64,000 nt of DNA from Flavimobilis marinus (GTDB taxonomy: Bacteria; Actinomycetota; Actinomycetes; Actinomycetales; Cellulomonadaceae). The stretch is taken from the NCBI RefSeq assembly GCF_900113055.1, contig NZ_FONZ01000003.1, forward strand, positions 186,001-250,000, in the 5' to 3' direction. The translations under genes were made by a program, and so were the position numbers. Positions within the stretch are counted from its first letter, which is position 1; the number at the start of each line of letters is the position of its first letter. Under the pieces are notes generated by a model. It was not told the DNA's origin and made no database searches. It was given only the letters and a program-made list of their open reading frames with translations. Below are positions 1-8,681 of this stretch, in pieces.

Positions 1-418
1 CGTCCAGGTTGGCTTCTCGCAGCAACCCGAGCGGCGCCGCATTTTCATCGATTTGGATTGCGCGGGATGCCACTATGGTGGACTCGTCGGTTTCGCGGAG
101 CCTTTTCAACTGCACTTCGACTCTACGCATTCTCATCACATCGTCCGCATCCATTCTGAATAGATACTCAGTAGCCGCCTCCTCTGCTATCTGATTTAGC
201 CGTGCCGCCAGACCGCAGCGCAGCCCGTCGTCGATCACACGAACACGTTCGTCATTAATTGTCGTGGCTAGCTGTGCGATCTCTGCCGAAGCTCCGTCCA
301 GAACGATCAGCAACCTCCAGTGCGTGTGCGTTTGCGCGAACACCGATCGCACTGCCATTTGGAAGCCATCCCGCGAGTTCCCGGCAACCGGGATGGCTAT
401 CGTCACGTGCGGTTCCAT
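1..418 (-). CDS. Glycosyltransferase family 2, N-terminal part (runs off left edge)
   Basis: Partial gene; the first 139 codons are present and the rest lies beyond the window. The protein begins MEPHVTIAIPVAGNSR and shows the GT-A fold signature of family 2 transferases: beta-strand VTIAIPV, then AVRSVFAQTHTHWRLLIV, then the metal/nucleotide-binding MDADD motif near residue 97. Family 2 enzymes move a sugar from a nucleotide donor during polysaccharide or glycolipid synthesis; the acceptor cannot be inferred. ATG at 418 is preceded by a good ribosome site (GAGAAAAGG). G+C is visibly lower than in the rest of the window and includes rarer codons such as ATA, AGA and TTG, so this may be the edge of an acquired surface-polysaccharide cluster. 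Confidence 0.85.
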   Translation of the reverse strand, partial: MEPHVTIAIPVAGNSRDGFQMAVRSVFAQTHTHWRLLIVLDGASAEIAQLATTINDERVRVIDDGLRCGLAARLNQIAEEAATEYLFRMDADDVMRMRRVEVQLKRLRETDESTIVASRAIQIDENAAPLGLLREANLD

Positions 419-717
419 TGTCGACCTTTTCTCGGCTATCGCGATGTGCTTTGTCACGCCAGGGCTCCTTCCTCGCAAAATTACTCAGCTTGCGATGCAT
501 AGTCATCGGCCGCCTGCATGAATCAAGCCCGAAATTCCATTCTGTACATCGGCACCGCGGCCGAAGGGGTCATGTATGTTGCTGTTTAACGAGTCTTGAT
601 TTTGCGCAAGGCTGCTGCGGGCGCGACGCACCATGCATTGTGACACACGCGACCTGCGAGGAGCAGTCGAGCGCCGACTCCCAGGCACCTCTCAGAGATC
701 CGGGCCATGCTGGACTC
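419..717. other. Intergenic region between divergent glycosyltransferase and response regulator
   Basis: About 300 bases without a supported gene. Base composition shifts from A/T-richer sequence next to the glycosyltransferase to the typical high-G+C pattern by about 640. It must hold the promoters of both divergent genes; I could not pick a convincing -35/-10 pair. Short open frames here have no recognisable product. Confidence 0.6.
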
Positions 718-1452
718 ATGAGCGCTGGTCCTGTCACCCCCGAGGCGCGGCTCCTGGTCGTCGACGACGAGCCGAACATCCGCGAGCTCCTCGCCACCTC
801 GCTGCGGTTCGCGGGCTTCGAGATCCACGTCGCCGCCGACGGCGCCACCGCCCTGCGCCTCGCCCGCGAGGTCGACCCGGACCTGGTCCTGCTCGACGTC
901 ATGCTCCCCGACATGGACGGCTTCACCGTGACGCGCCGCATGCGCGAGGGCGGCCACCACGTGCCCGTGCTGTTCCTGACCGCGCGGGACGACACCGCCG
1001 ACAAGGTCACCGGCCTCACGGTCGGCGGCGACGACTACGTCACCAAGCCATTCAGCCTCGAGGAGGTCATCGCGCGCATCCGGGCGGTCCTGCGCCGCAC
1101 CCGGGACGCGTCCGACGACGACGGCTCGGTCCTGCGGTTCGCCGACCTCGAGCTGGACGAGGACACCCACGAGGTCCGCCGCGCGGGACGGGAGATCGAC
1201 CTGTCCCCCACCGAGTTCAAGCTGCTGCGCTACCTCATGCTCAACCCCAACCGGGTGCTGTCGAAGGCGCAGATCCTCGACCACGTCTGGCAGTACGACT
1301 TCCAGGGCGAGGCGAACATCGTCGAGTCCTACATCTCCTACCTGCGCCGCAAGATCGACGTGCCGCCCGCGCCGGGCGAGCCCGCGCCCGTCCCCCTGAT
1401 CCAGACCAAGCGCGGCGTCGGCTACCTGCTGCGCACACCTGCGGGCAGCTGA
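718..1452 (+). CDS. OmpR/PhoB-family response regulator
   Basis: A 244-residue two-component response regulator. The receiver domain (about residues 10-122) has the acidic pair D16-D17, phospho-acceptor D60 in LLDVMLPDMDG, T88 and K110 in VTKPF. The C-terminal winged-helix DNA-binding domain carries DLSPTEFKLLRYLMLNPNRV and ends in KRGVGYLL, typical of OmpR/PhoB. ATG at 718 is chosen because the receiver domain begins right after it; upstream in-frame codons look non-coding. The cognate histidine kinase follows 8 bases downstream, so the pair is one operon. It resembles MtrA/TcrA-type actinobacterial regulators, but the regulon cannot be told from sequence. Confidence 0.95.
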   Translation: MSAGPVTPEARLLVVDDEPNIRELLATSLRFAGFEIHVAADGATALRLAREVDPDLVLLDVMLPDMDGFTVTRRMREGGHHVPVLFLTARDDTADKVTGLTVGGDDYVTKPFSLEEVIARIRAVLRRTRDASDDDGSVLRFADLELDEDTHEVRRAGREIDLSPTEFKLLRYLMLNPNRVLSKAQILDHVWQYDFQGEANIVESYISYLRRKIDVPPAPGEPAPVPLIQTKRGVGYLLRTPAGS

Positions 1453-1460
1453 GCGGTCCC

Positions 1461-3101
1461 GTGAGCACCCACCCCCCGGCGCCCGACGACGGCGCTGCCG
1501 GACCGCCCGTCGCGCGCGCGTCGGGCCCGGTCCCACCACCGCCACCACCACCTCCGCCACCCGCGGAAGCGCCAGCAGCAGATCCAGCAGCCCCACCGGC
1601 ACCCCCCGCCGATCCATGGGACCACGACCCGGAGTCCACCGGGTTCGGCGCGAGCCTGAGCCGGGTGTCGCTGCGCACGCGGATGGTGGTGCTGATCGTC
1701 GTGGCGCTCGTGCTCGGCCTGACCTTCAGCACCGTCGCCGCGACCACGCTGCTGCGCGGCTACCTCGTCGACCAGCTGGACCGCCAGCTGCTGGTGACGG
1801 CGTCGGCGGCGCAGTCGGGCGCGCGCGACATCGCCGCCCTGACGGCCTCGAGCGCCCTGCCGTCGGAGTACTACTTCGAGGTGCAGAGCGCGGACGGCCG
1901 GCGCACGCACGTCATCTACGACCGGCGCAGCACCGCGGCATGGGGCGCCCCCGTCATCCCCGACGTCGCGCCGGACAGCCCGCTCCTCGACGGGCAGCCG
2001 TTCACCGTGGAGGGTCAGCGCAGCATCGGCCTGATCATGGGCGCGCAGGAGACGACGTGGCGCGCGGTCGCCGTCCCGCTCGACGACGGCTACGCGGGCA
2101 ACCTCGTCGTCGCGCTCCCGCTCGCGGACGTGCACGCGATCGGCGGCCAGCTCGTCAAGATCCTCGTGCTGACCTGCCTGTCGATCGCCCTCCTCGGCGG
2201 GCTGCTGAGCTGGCTGGCCGTGCGCCGCTCGCTGCGACCGCTGAGCGTCATCGAGGCGACGTCGCGCGCGATCGCCGACGGCGACATGAGCCAGCGCATC
2301 CCGCCGATCCCCGCGAGCACGGAGGTCGGCTCCGTCGCTGCGTCCCTGAACGTGATGCTCGGCAAGATCGAGGAGAGCTTCGCCGTCCAGCAGGCCTCGG
2401 AGGCGCGCATGCGGCGCTTCGTCTCCGACGCGAGCCACGAGCTGCGGACCCCGCTGGTCACGATCCGCGGCTACGCCGAGCTGTTCCGCATGGGCGCGCT
2501 CGGCGACCAGGAGCAGGCCGCCGCTGCGATGGCCCGCATCGAGGGCTCGGCCGTGCAGATGGGCGCCCTCGTCGAGGACCTCCTCTCGCTCGCGCGGCTC
2601 GATGAGGGCCGGCCACTCGCCCGTGACGAGGTCGACCTCACCGCGGCGGCGCGCGACGCGCTCGCCGACCTCGCAGCGGTCGCGCCCGACCGGGCCACCG
2701 CCCTGGTGCCCGACGACGCCGGGCCCGCGCTCGTCGTCGGCGACCCGGCCCGCCTGCGTCAGGTCCTGACGAACCTCGTCGGCAACGCGGCGGCCCACAC
2801 GCCCGCCGGGACCCCGGTCGAGATCGCGGTCCTGCCCGAGGCCGACGCCGTCGTCGTCGAGGTGCGCGACCACGGACCGGGCATCCCGGCCGAGCACCGG
2901 GAGCTGGTCTTCGAACGGTTCCACCGGGTGGATCCGTCGCGGAACTCGTCGTCGGGCGGCTCCGGGCTCGGCATGGCGATCGTGCAGTCGATCGTCACCG
3001 CCCACGGCGGCACGGTGCGCGTCGACGAGACTCCGGGCGGCGGAGCGACGATCGTCCTGCGTCTGCCCAGGGGTGGTGCGATAAGGGACATCGCAGAGTA
3101 G
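1461..3101 (+). CDS. Sensor histidine kinase with polyproline N-terminus
   Basis: A 546-residue membrane kinase that should phosphorylate the regulator just upstream. Order: Pro/Ala-rich cytoplasmic N-terminus with ten consecutive prolines (residues 25-34), membrane helix about 76-97, extracytoplasmic sensor, second membrane helix, HAMP, dimerisation domain with phospho-acceptor H326 in DASHELRTPL, and an ATPase domain with N-box NLVGNAAAH and G-boxes GPGIP and GSGLGMAIV. GTG at 1461, 8 bases after the regulator's stop, is the only start giving this architecture with operon spacing. The proline-rich head of about 55 residues before the first helix is unusual for the family. Confidence 0.93.
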   Translation: MSTHPPAPDDGAAGPPVARASGPVPPPPPPPPPPAEAPAADPAAPPAPPADPWDHDPESTGFGASLSRVSLRTRMVVLIVVALVLGLTFSTVAATTLLRGYLVDQLDRQLLVTASAAQSGARDIAALTASSALPSEYYFEVQSADGRRTHVIYDRRSTAAWGAPVIPDVAPDSPLLDGQPFTVEGQRSIGLIMGAQETTWRAVAVPLDDGYAGNLVVALPLADVHAIGGQLVKILVLTCLSIALLGGLLSWLAVRRSLRPLSVIEATSRAIADGDMSQRIPPIPASTEVGSVAASLNVMLGKIEESFAVQQASEARMRRFVSDASHELRTPLVTIRGYAELFRMGALGDQEQAAAAMARIEGSAVQMGALVEDLLSLARLDEGRPLARDEVDLTAAARDALADLAAVAPDRATALVPDDAGPALVVGDPARLRQVLTNLVGNAAAHTPAGTPVEIAVLPEADAVVVEVRDHGPGIPAEHRELVFERFHRVDPSRNSSSGGSGLGMAIVQSIVTAHGGTVRVDETPGGGATIVLRLPRGGAIRDIAE

Positions 3102-3141
3102 GCTGCTGCGTTGGCATTGCCCCCTGCAACGAAGGCTGGTC

Positions 3142-3840
3142 ATGGGCGTCACCGACGCACCTCAGTGGTTGATCTCCTCCTGGCTGCGTGACTGCACCCA
3201 GGCTGGGGCCACCGCACCGGAGAGCGAGATCCGCGCAACAGGCGAGCGGCTGCTCGACCTCTGGTCGGACCCGACCCGTCGCTTCCACGACGTCCGCCAC
3301 CTCGCGGACGTCCTGAACCGCGTCGACGAGCTCGTCGAGGAGACCCACGAGCCCGCGCTCGTGCGGCTCGCCGCCTGGTACCACGGGGCGATCTTCGACG
3401 CCGCGGTCAAGGCCGCGTACGCCAACCGCGGCGGGGAGAACGAGACCGCCAGCGCGCTGCTCGCGCAGGAGGAGCTGAGCGCCCTGGGCGTCGGCGAGGA
3501 GTCGACCCGCCGCGTGGGCGAGCTCGTGACCGCGCTGCTGCGGCACAGCCCGGACACCACGGACTACGACTGCGCCGTCCTCTGCGACGCGGACCTCGCC
3601 GTCCTGGCGTCGGAGCCGCAGAAGTACAAGGCGTACGTGCGCGACGTCCGCGAGGAGTACGCCCACATCCCGACGGCCGACTACCTGCGTGCACGGATCG
3701 CGATCATCACCAAGCTGCTCAGCCGGGAGTCGCTGTTCTCCAGCCCCCTGGGCGCCGCCTGGGAGGACGCCGCGCGGCAGAACCTCCAGGCCGAGCTGCA
3801 GCGCCTGACCAAGGAAGCCGCCAACCTCTCTCACGCCTGA
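3142..3840 (+). CDS. HD-superfamily metal-dependent hydrolase-like protein
   Basis: A 232-residue soluble protein resembling the predicted HD-superfamily phosphohydrolases (COG4339 type). Candidate metal ligands lie in RRFHDVRHLADVL, the AAWYHGAIFD segment and the later CDADLAVLAS segment. Family members are predicted to cleave phosphoester bonds in nucleotides or signalling molecules, but the substrate is unknown. ATG at 3142 has GAAGG about 6 bases upstream. It follows the kinase gene by 40 bases and is convergent with groL, from which it is separated by a strong hairpin. Confidence 0.8.
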   Translation: MGVTDAPQWLISSWLRDCTQAGATAPESEIRATGERLLDLWSDPTRRFHDVRHLADVLNRVDELVEETHEPALVRLAAWYHGAIFDAAVKAAYANRGGENETASALLAQEELSALGVGEESTRRVGELVTALLRHSPDTTDYDCAVLCDADLAVLASEPQKYKAYVRDVREEYAHIPTADYLRARIAIITKLLSRESLFSSPLGAAWEDAARQNLQAELQRLTKEAANLSHA

Positions 3841-3895
3841 GTCGAGCGCCGCGCCTGACCTGAGCCCGACGCCTGGCTCGAGGCCGACGCACCAA

Positions 3896-3929
3896 GGCCC
3901 CGGTCTCCCCTCGCGGGGAGGCCGGGGCC
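3896..3929. terminator. Bidirectional hairpin terminator between HD gene and groL
   Basis: GGCCCCGG and CCGGGGCC form the outer stem, with CTCCCC/GGGGAG stacking inside. It lies between two convergent genes and probably ends both transcripts. Confidence 0.75.
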
Positions 3930-3957
3930 TCGGTGTCAGTCTGCTAGGCGCCTAGGC

Positions 3958-5667
<1,710 letters not shown>

Positions 5668-5737
5668 TCATGTCACGTCGCGGCCGGTGGCCTCACCGGT
5701 CGACCTTTGCTTTCCACTGCTCGCGACCCGGCACGTG

Positions 5738-5764
5738 CTGTCACTCGGGGCGCGAGAGTGCTAA
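5738..5764 (-). promoter_or_regulatory. CIRCE operator 1 of groL
   Basis: Half-sites CTGTCACTC and GAGTGCTAA separated by exactly nine bases. The right arm matches the CIRCE consensus (TTAGCACTC-N9-GAGTGCTAA) perfectly; the left arm has mismatches in its first positions. HrcA is the expected ligand. It lies downstream of the -10 element. Confidence 0.9.
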
Positions 5765-5768
5765 CGCC

Positions 5769-5798
5769 ATTATTGGCACTCTCCGTGCCCGAGTGCAA
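5769..5798 (-). promoter_or_regulatory. groL promoter
   Basis: On the minus strand TTGCAC and AATAAT are separated by 18 bases. The -35 lies inside the upstream CIRCE element and the -10 sits between the two CIRCE elements, a layout expected for HrcA repression. Confidence 0.7.
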
Positions 5799-5799
5799 C
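5773..5799 (-). promoter_or_regulatory. CIRCE operator 2 of groL
   Basis: TTGGCACTC, nine bases, GAGTGCAAC. The inner six bases of each arm match the CIRCE consensus exactly. It overlaps the predicted -35 element. Confidence 0.85.
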
Positions 5800-5899
5800 C
5801 AAACCTGCGCCGGGTGGACTAAGCCCATGGCGAAGCCCCGGCGGAGTGGTGGATCACCCCCCGACCGGACGCGCCCGCGGACTCGGTAGGGTCGGGCGC

Positions 5900-7255
5900 A
5901 TGCCAAGGCCAGTGCTCCGCCGGGTCGTGGGCCTGGTCGTCGCACTCGCGTGCGCGCTGGGCGCCACCGCCGTCTGGTTCGCGACCCGAGCGCCGGCCCC
6001 GTTGCACATCGACCTCTACCTCGACGGGATCGCGGTCGACCACACCGGCGCCGTCGTCACCGTGCCCGCGCACCAGCCCGTCGAGGTGATCGAGGGCACG
6101 ATCGTCCTGGCCCCCGGACCCGATGCGCCCGCGGGTGCCCGCGTGGGCGCCGAGCGCCTCGCCCGCGAGCAGCTCGAGTGGCTCGCCGCGGGGACCCTGC
6201 CCGGTGCGGGCACCTCGCACGAGGGGATGGCGCGCCGCGCCCTGCTGGAGATCCGCGCCCTCGTCCGCGCGGACGGGGCCCTCGTGGCGGCGGCACACCC
6301 GCGGTGGGCCTACGCCTGGCCGCGCGACAACTCGTTCGGCGCCGCGGCCCTCGCCTGGTCCGACCACCAGGACGACGCCGTCGGCGTGCTCGACTTCCTC
6401 GCCCGGGTGCAGGGCGACAACGGCACCTTCGAGGCCCGCTACCTCATCGACGGCTCGGGCCCCCCGGACGAGCGGGCCTCGCAGACGGACGGCACCGGGT
6501 GGGTGCTGTGGTCCCTGGGGCAGGTCGCCGACGCCGCGACCTCGGCCCCGGAGCGGGGCGCCCCGACGCCCCGGCGCACCGCCGCCGAGGTCGCCGGGCG
6601 GTTCCGCCCGATGCTCGACCGGTCGACGGACCGGATCCTCACCCTGATCGACCGCCCGAGCGGCCTGCCGCCGGCCTCGCCGGACTACTGGGAGGTGCAC
6701 GAGGACGCGCTCACGCTCGGCACCGCCGCCCCGCTCCTCGCGGGCCTCGAGGCGGCCGGACGGTTGTACGCCGCGATCGGCGAGCCCCAGCAGGCGGCGC
6801 GGGCCGACGCGGGCGCGCGCCGTCTGCGCGTGGCGATCGAGCGGACCTTCGGCGCCCAGGGTTACCCGCGCTCGATCCGTGGCGGGGCGTCCGACGCCGC
6901 CACGACCTTCGCGCTGCCGCCCTTCGTCTCCCCCGCGCTCGACGGCGCCGTCGCCGCCTGGGAGGACTCGGTCGAGGCCATGCTGCGTCCCGCTGGCGGG
7001 CTCTCGCCGGGCGGCAGCTGGCGCGAGGACGGTATCTCGTGGACGCCCGAGACCGCGCTGTACGCGCTCGCGGCGGCGCACCAGGACGACCCGGGCGGCG
7101 CCGAGCGCTGGCTGGCGTGGCTCAGCGAGCACCGCACGGCGACGGGCTCGCTCCCGGAGAAGGTGCTCGCGGACGGCGAGCCGGCGGCGGTCGCCCCGCT
7201 CGCCTGGACGAACGCGACCGTGCTGCTCACGCTGGCCCGCCTGGAGACCAGCTAG
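5900..7255 (+). CDS. Membrane-anchored glycoside hydrolase family 15-like protein
   Basis: A 451-residue protein with an N-terminal uncleaved signal anchor (VLRRVVGLVVALACALGATAVWF) followed by an (alpha/alpha)6-type glycosidase domain. YAWPRDNSFGAAAL matches the GH15 glucoamylase signature (RDxxF), and a later GSWREDGISWTPETALYALA segment is where the family places its C-terminal helices. GH15 enzymes remove glucose from the non-reducing ends of alpha-glucans or trehalose; the actual substrate is unknown. At 451 residues it is shorter than typical GH15 proteins (about 600) because the N-terminal beta-sandwich is much reduced. ATG at 5900 is preferred over the upstream in-frame 5846 because TAGGGT lies 7 bases before it, a leaderless promoter pattern. 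Confidence 0.8.
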   Translation: MPRPVLRRVVGLVVALACALGATAVWFATRAPAPLHIDLYLDGIAVDHTGAVVTVPAHQPVEVIEGTIVLAPGPDAPAGARVGAERLAREQLEWLAAGTLPGAGTSHEGMARRALLEIRALVRADGALVAAAHPRWAYAWPRDNSFGAAALAWSDHQDDAVGVLDFLARVQGDNGTFEARYLIDGSGPPDERASQTDGTGWVLWSLGQVADAATSAPERGAPTPRRTAAEVAGRFRPMLDRSTDRILTLIDRPSGLPPASPDYWEVHEDALTLGTAAPLLAGLEAAGRLYAAIGEPQQAARADAGARRLRVAIERTFGAQGYPRSIRGGASDAATTFALPPFVSPALDGAVAAWEDSVEAMLRPAGGLSPGGSWREDGISWTPETALYALAAAHQDDPGGAERWLAWLSEHRTATGSLPEKVLADGEPAAVAPLAWTNATVLLTLARLETS

Positions 7256-7773
7256 CCCGTTGCGAGGCGGTCCCGGATCTCATCCTCGGTGGCCGCCCCC
7301 GACGCCGCGACCACCCGGGTCAAGAGGGCGACGGGATCCGCGAGCTGTGCCCGCACGCCCTCGTCCGCGACGAGCGGGTCGATCAGTGCCGCAAGCGTTC
7401 GTGCCCGAGGCCGGTGGTACCCGCGACCCACGTATCCCACGCACTCCGCCTCGAGCACGGCCCCTGCAGTCTCTGCGCGGACGCGTACGGGGGCGGTCGC
7501 TGGCTCCCAGTCGAGACCGGCCGCCGTCGCGAGCCCCATGATCGATCCGGTCAGCCGTCCCGGGTGCCTGACGCGCGACTCGGGCGCCTCGACGGCGAGC
7601 GCGCTCACCTCCTCCCACGGGACGTCCCAGAGCACGACGGGACCCTCGGACGACGGATCGAGCGCGCGGACCCGGTCATGCGTCAGCGCGACATGGGTCC
7701 CGGACGGATGACCGAGGATGAGCGTCCCGTCGGCGACGGAGGCGTAGGCGACCCGGTGTGCTGAGCTGCTCAT
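7252..7773 (-). CDS. Conserved hypothetical protein
   Basis: A 173-residue soluble protein without a family I recognise. It has no signal peptide or membrane segment. The N-terminal half is beta-rich (VADGTLILGHPSGTHVALT, VVLWDVPWEEVSALAV) and might be a PH-like barrel; that is only a guess. It overlaps by 4 bases (ATGA) the stop of the serine hydrolase upstream on the same strand, so it is the last gene of a translationally coupled three-gene operon. Its stop codon overlaps the end of the convergent GH15-like gene by three bases. Confidence 0.7.
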   Translation of the reverse strand: MSSSAHRVAYASVADGTLILGHPSGTHVALTHDRVRALDPSSEGPVVLWDVPWEEVSALAVEAPESRVRHPGRLTGSIMGLATAAGLDWEPATAPVRVRAETAGAVLEAECVGYVGRGYHRPRARTLAALIDPLVADEGVRAQLADPVALLTRVVAASGAATEDEIRDRLATG

Positions 7774-8681
7774 GACGCGCTCGCCGTCGGACCTGCGGCC
7801 CCCGGCGCGCCCCGGCCGAGGAGGTCGGCCACGAGCTTCTCAGCCTGGGTCGCGTTCGAGGTGGGCAGCCCACCCACGGTGTGGGCGGCGGTCACCGTTC
7901 CGGCCTCGACGTCGACGACGACGATCCCACCCGAGCGCAGGGTCGCGCCGTTGTGCCAGAACCGAGGACGGTCGTCGACCCAGGCGGTGCGTCCCGAGAG
8001 CGGGTCGAGCAGCGAGCCCGGATCCAGAGCGGTTCCGGCAAGAGTGGTCATGGTCGCAATGCTCGCCCACAGGCCGCCCGCTCCGGAGAACGGCCCGGTC
8101 GACAGATCCCACTCCTCGAGCACGCCGCCCAAGACCCCCCGAGCGCGGACGGCGTCGGGCCCGGGCGTCAGCGTCACTGCCTCACGCGGCAGCCCGGCGG
8201 GTTCGACGACGACGTCGCGCAGCAGCTCGACCCATGGAGCGCCCTGGGAGCGCTCGAGCACCCGCGTCAGCACGGCGTACCCGAGGTTCGAGTACTCGGG
8301 CTCGCCCGGTACGAGACCGACGAGGGATGCGAGCCGCGGCAGGACCTCGTCGTCGAACCGGGCATTGGTGTAGGGCCCGTAGGGGTCGCGGATCATGCGC
8401 GCCTGCTCGGGCAGCAGTCGCGGAAGCCCGGACCTGTGCTCGACGAGCGCGCCGATCGTGACGCCGTCGGGGACCGCGTCGCCCGTCACCTCCGCCACGG
8501 TCGTCGACCACGCCAGCGCGCGGGACTCGACGAGCGCGCGGGCCACGGCGGCGACCATGACCTTCGAGACGGAGCCCCAGGACGCGAGCGCGTCGGCCGC
8601 GTGCCACGGACCGTGCTCGGCGTGGGACACCGCGCCGTCCCGGCCCGTCACGCGCACGGCGCGGCTGGTCCGCAGGCTCAC
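7770..8681 (-). CDS. Serine hydrolase, beta-lactamase/class C PBP-like
   Basis: A 303-residue protein of the beta-lactamase-related serine hydrolase family. The catalytic SxxK tetrad is SVSK (residues 37-40), the second motif is Y-S-N in EPEYSNLGY, and HNGAT near the C-terminus replaces the KTG box, as in class C-like esterases and peptidases. No signal peptide is present, so a cytoplasmic esterase/peptidase role is likelier than cell-wall synthesis. GTG at 8681 overlaps the upstream oxidoreductase stop by four bases; longer in-frame upstream sequence is shadow of that gene. Substrate unknown. Confidence 0.85.
   Translation of the reverse strand: MSLRTSRAVRVTGRDGAVSHAEHGPWHAADALASWGSVSKVMVAAVARALVESRALAWSTTVAEVTGDAVPDGVTIGALVEHRSGLPRLLPEQARMIRDPYGPYTNARFDDEVLPRLASLVGLVPGEPEYSNLGYAVLTRVLERSQGAPWVELLRDVVVEPAGLPREAVTLTPGPDAVRARGVLGGVLEEWDLSTGPFSGAGGLWASIATMTTLAGTALDPGSLLDPLSGRTAWVDDRPRFWHNGATLRSGGIVVVDVEAGTVTAAHTVGGLPTSNATQAEKLVADLLGRGAPGAAGPTASAS

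Noticed and set aside
633-1460. Longer N-terminus for the histidine kinase
   Set aside because: Overlaps the response regulator in another frame and is Arg/Pro-rich shadow; GTG 1461 fits operon spacing.
1525-1565. Microsatellite
   Set aside because: It is the CCN codon run of the kinase's polyproline head, in frame and with mixed third positions.
5846-5899. Upstream start for the GH15-like gene
   Set aside because: Would add 18 residues before the signal anchor; the TAGGGT element and ATG 5900 fit better.
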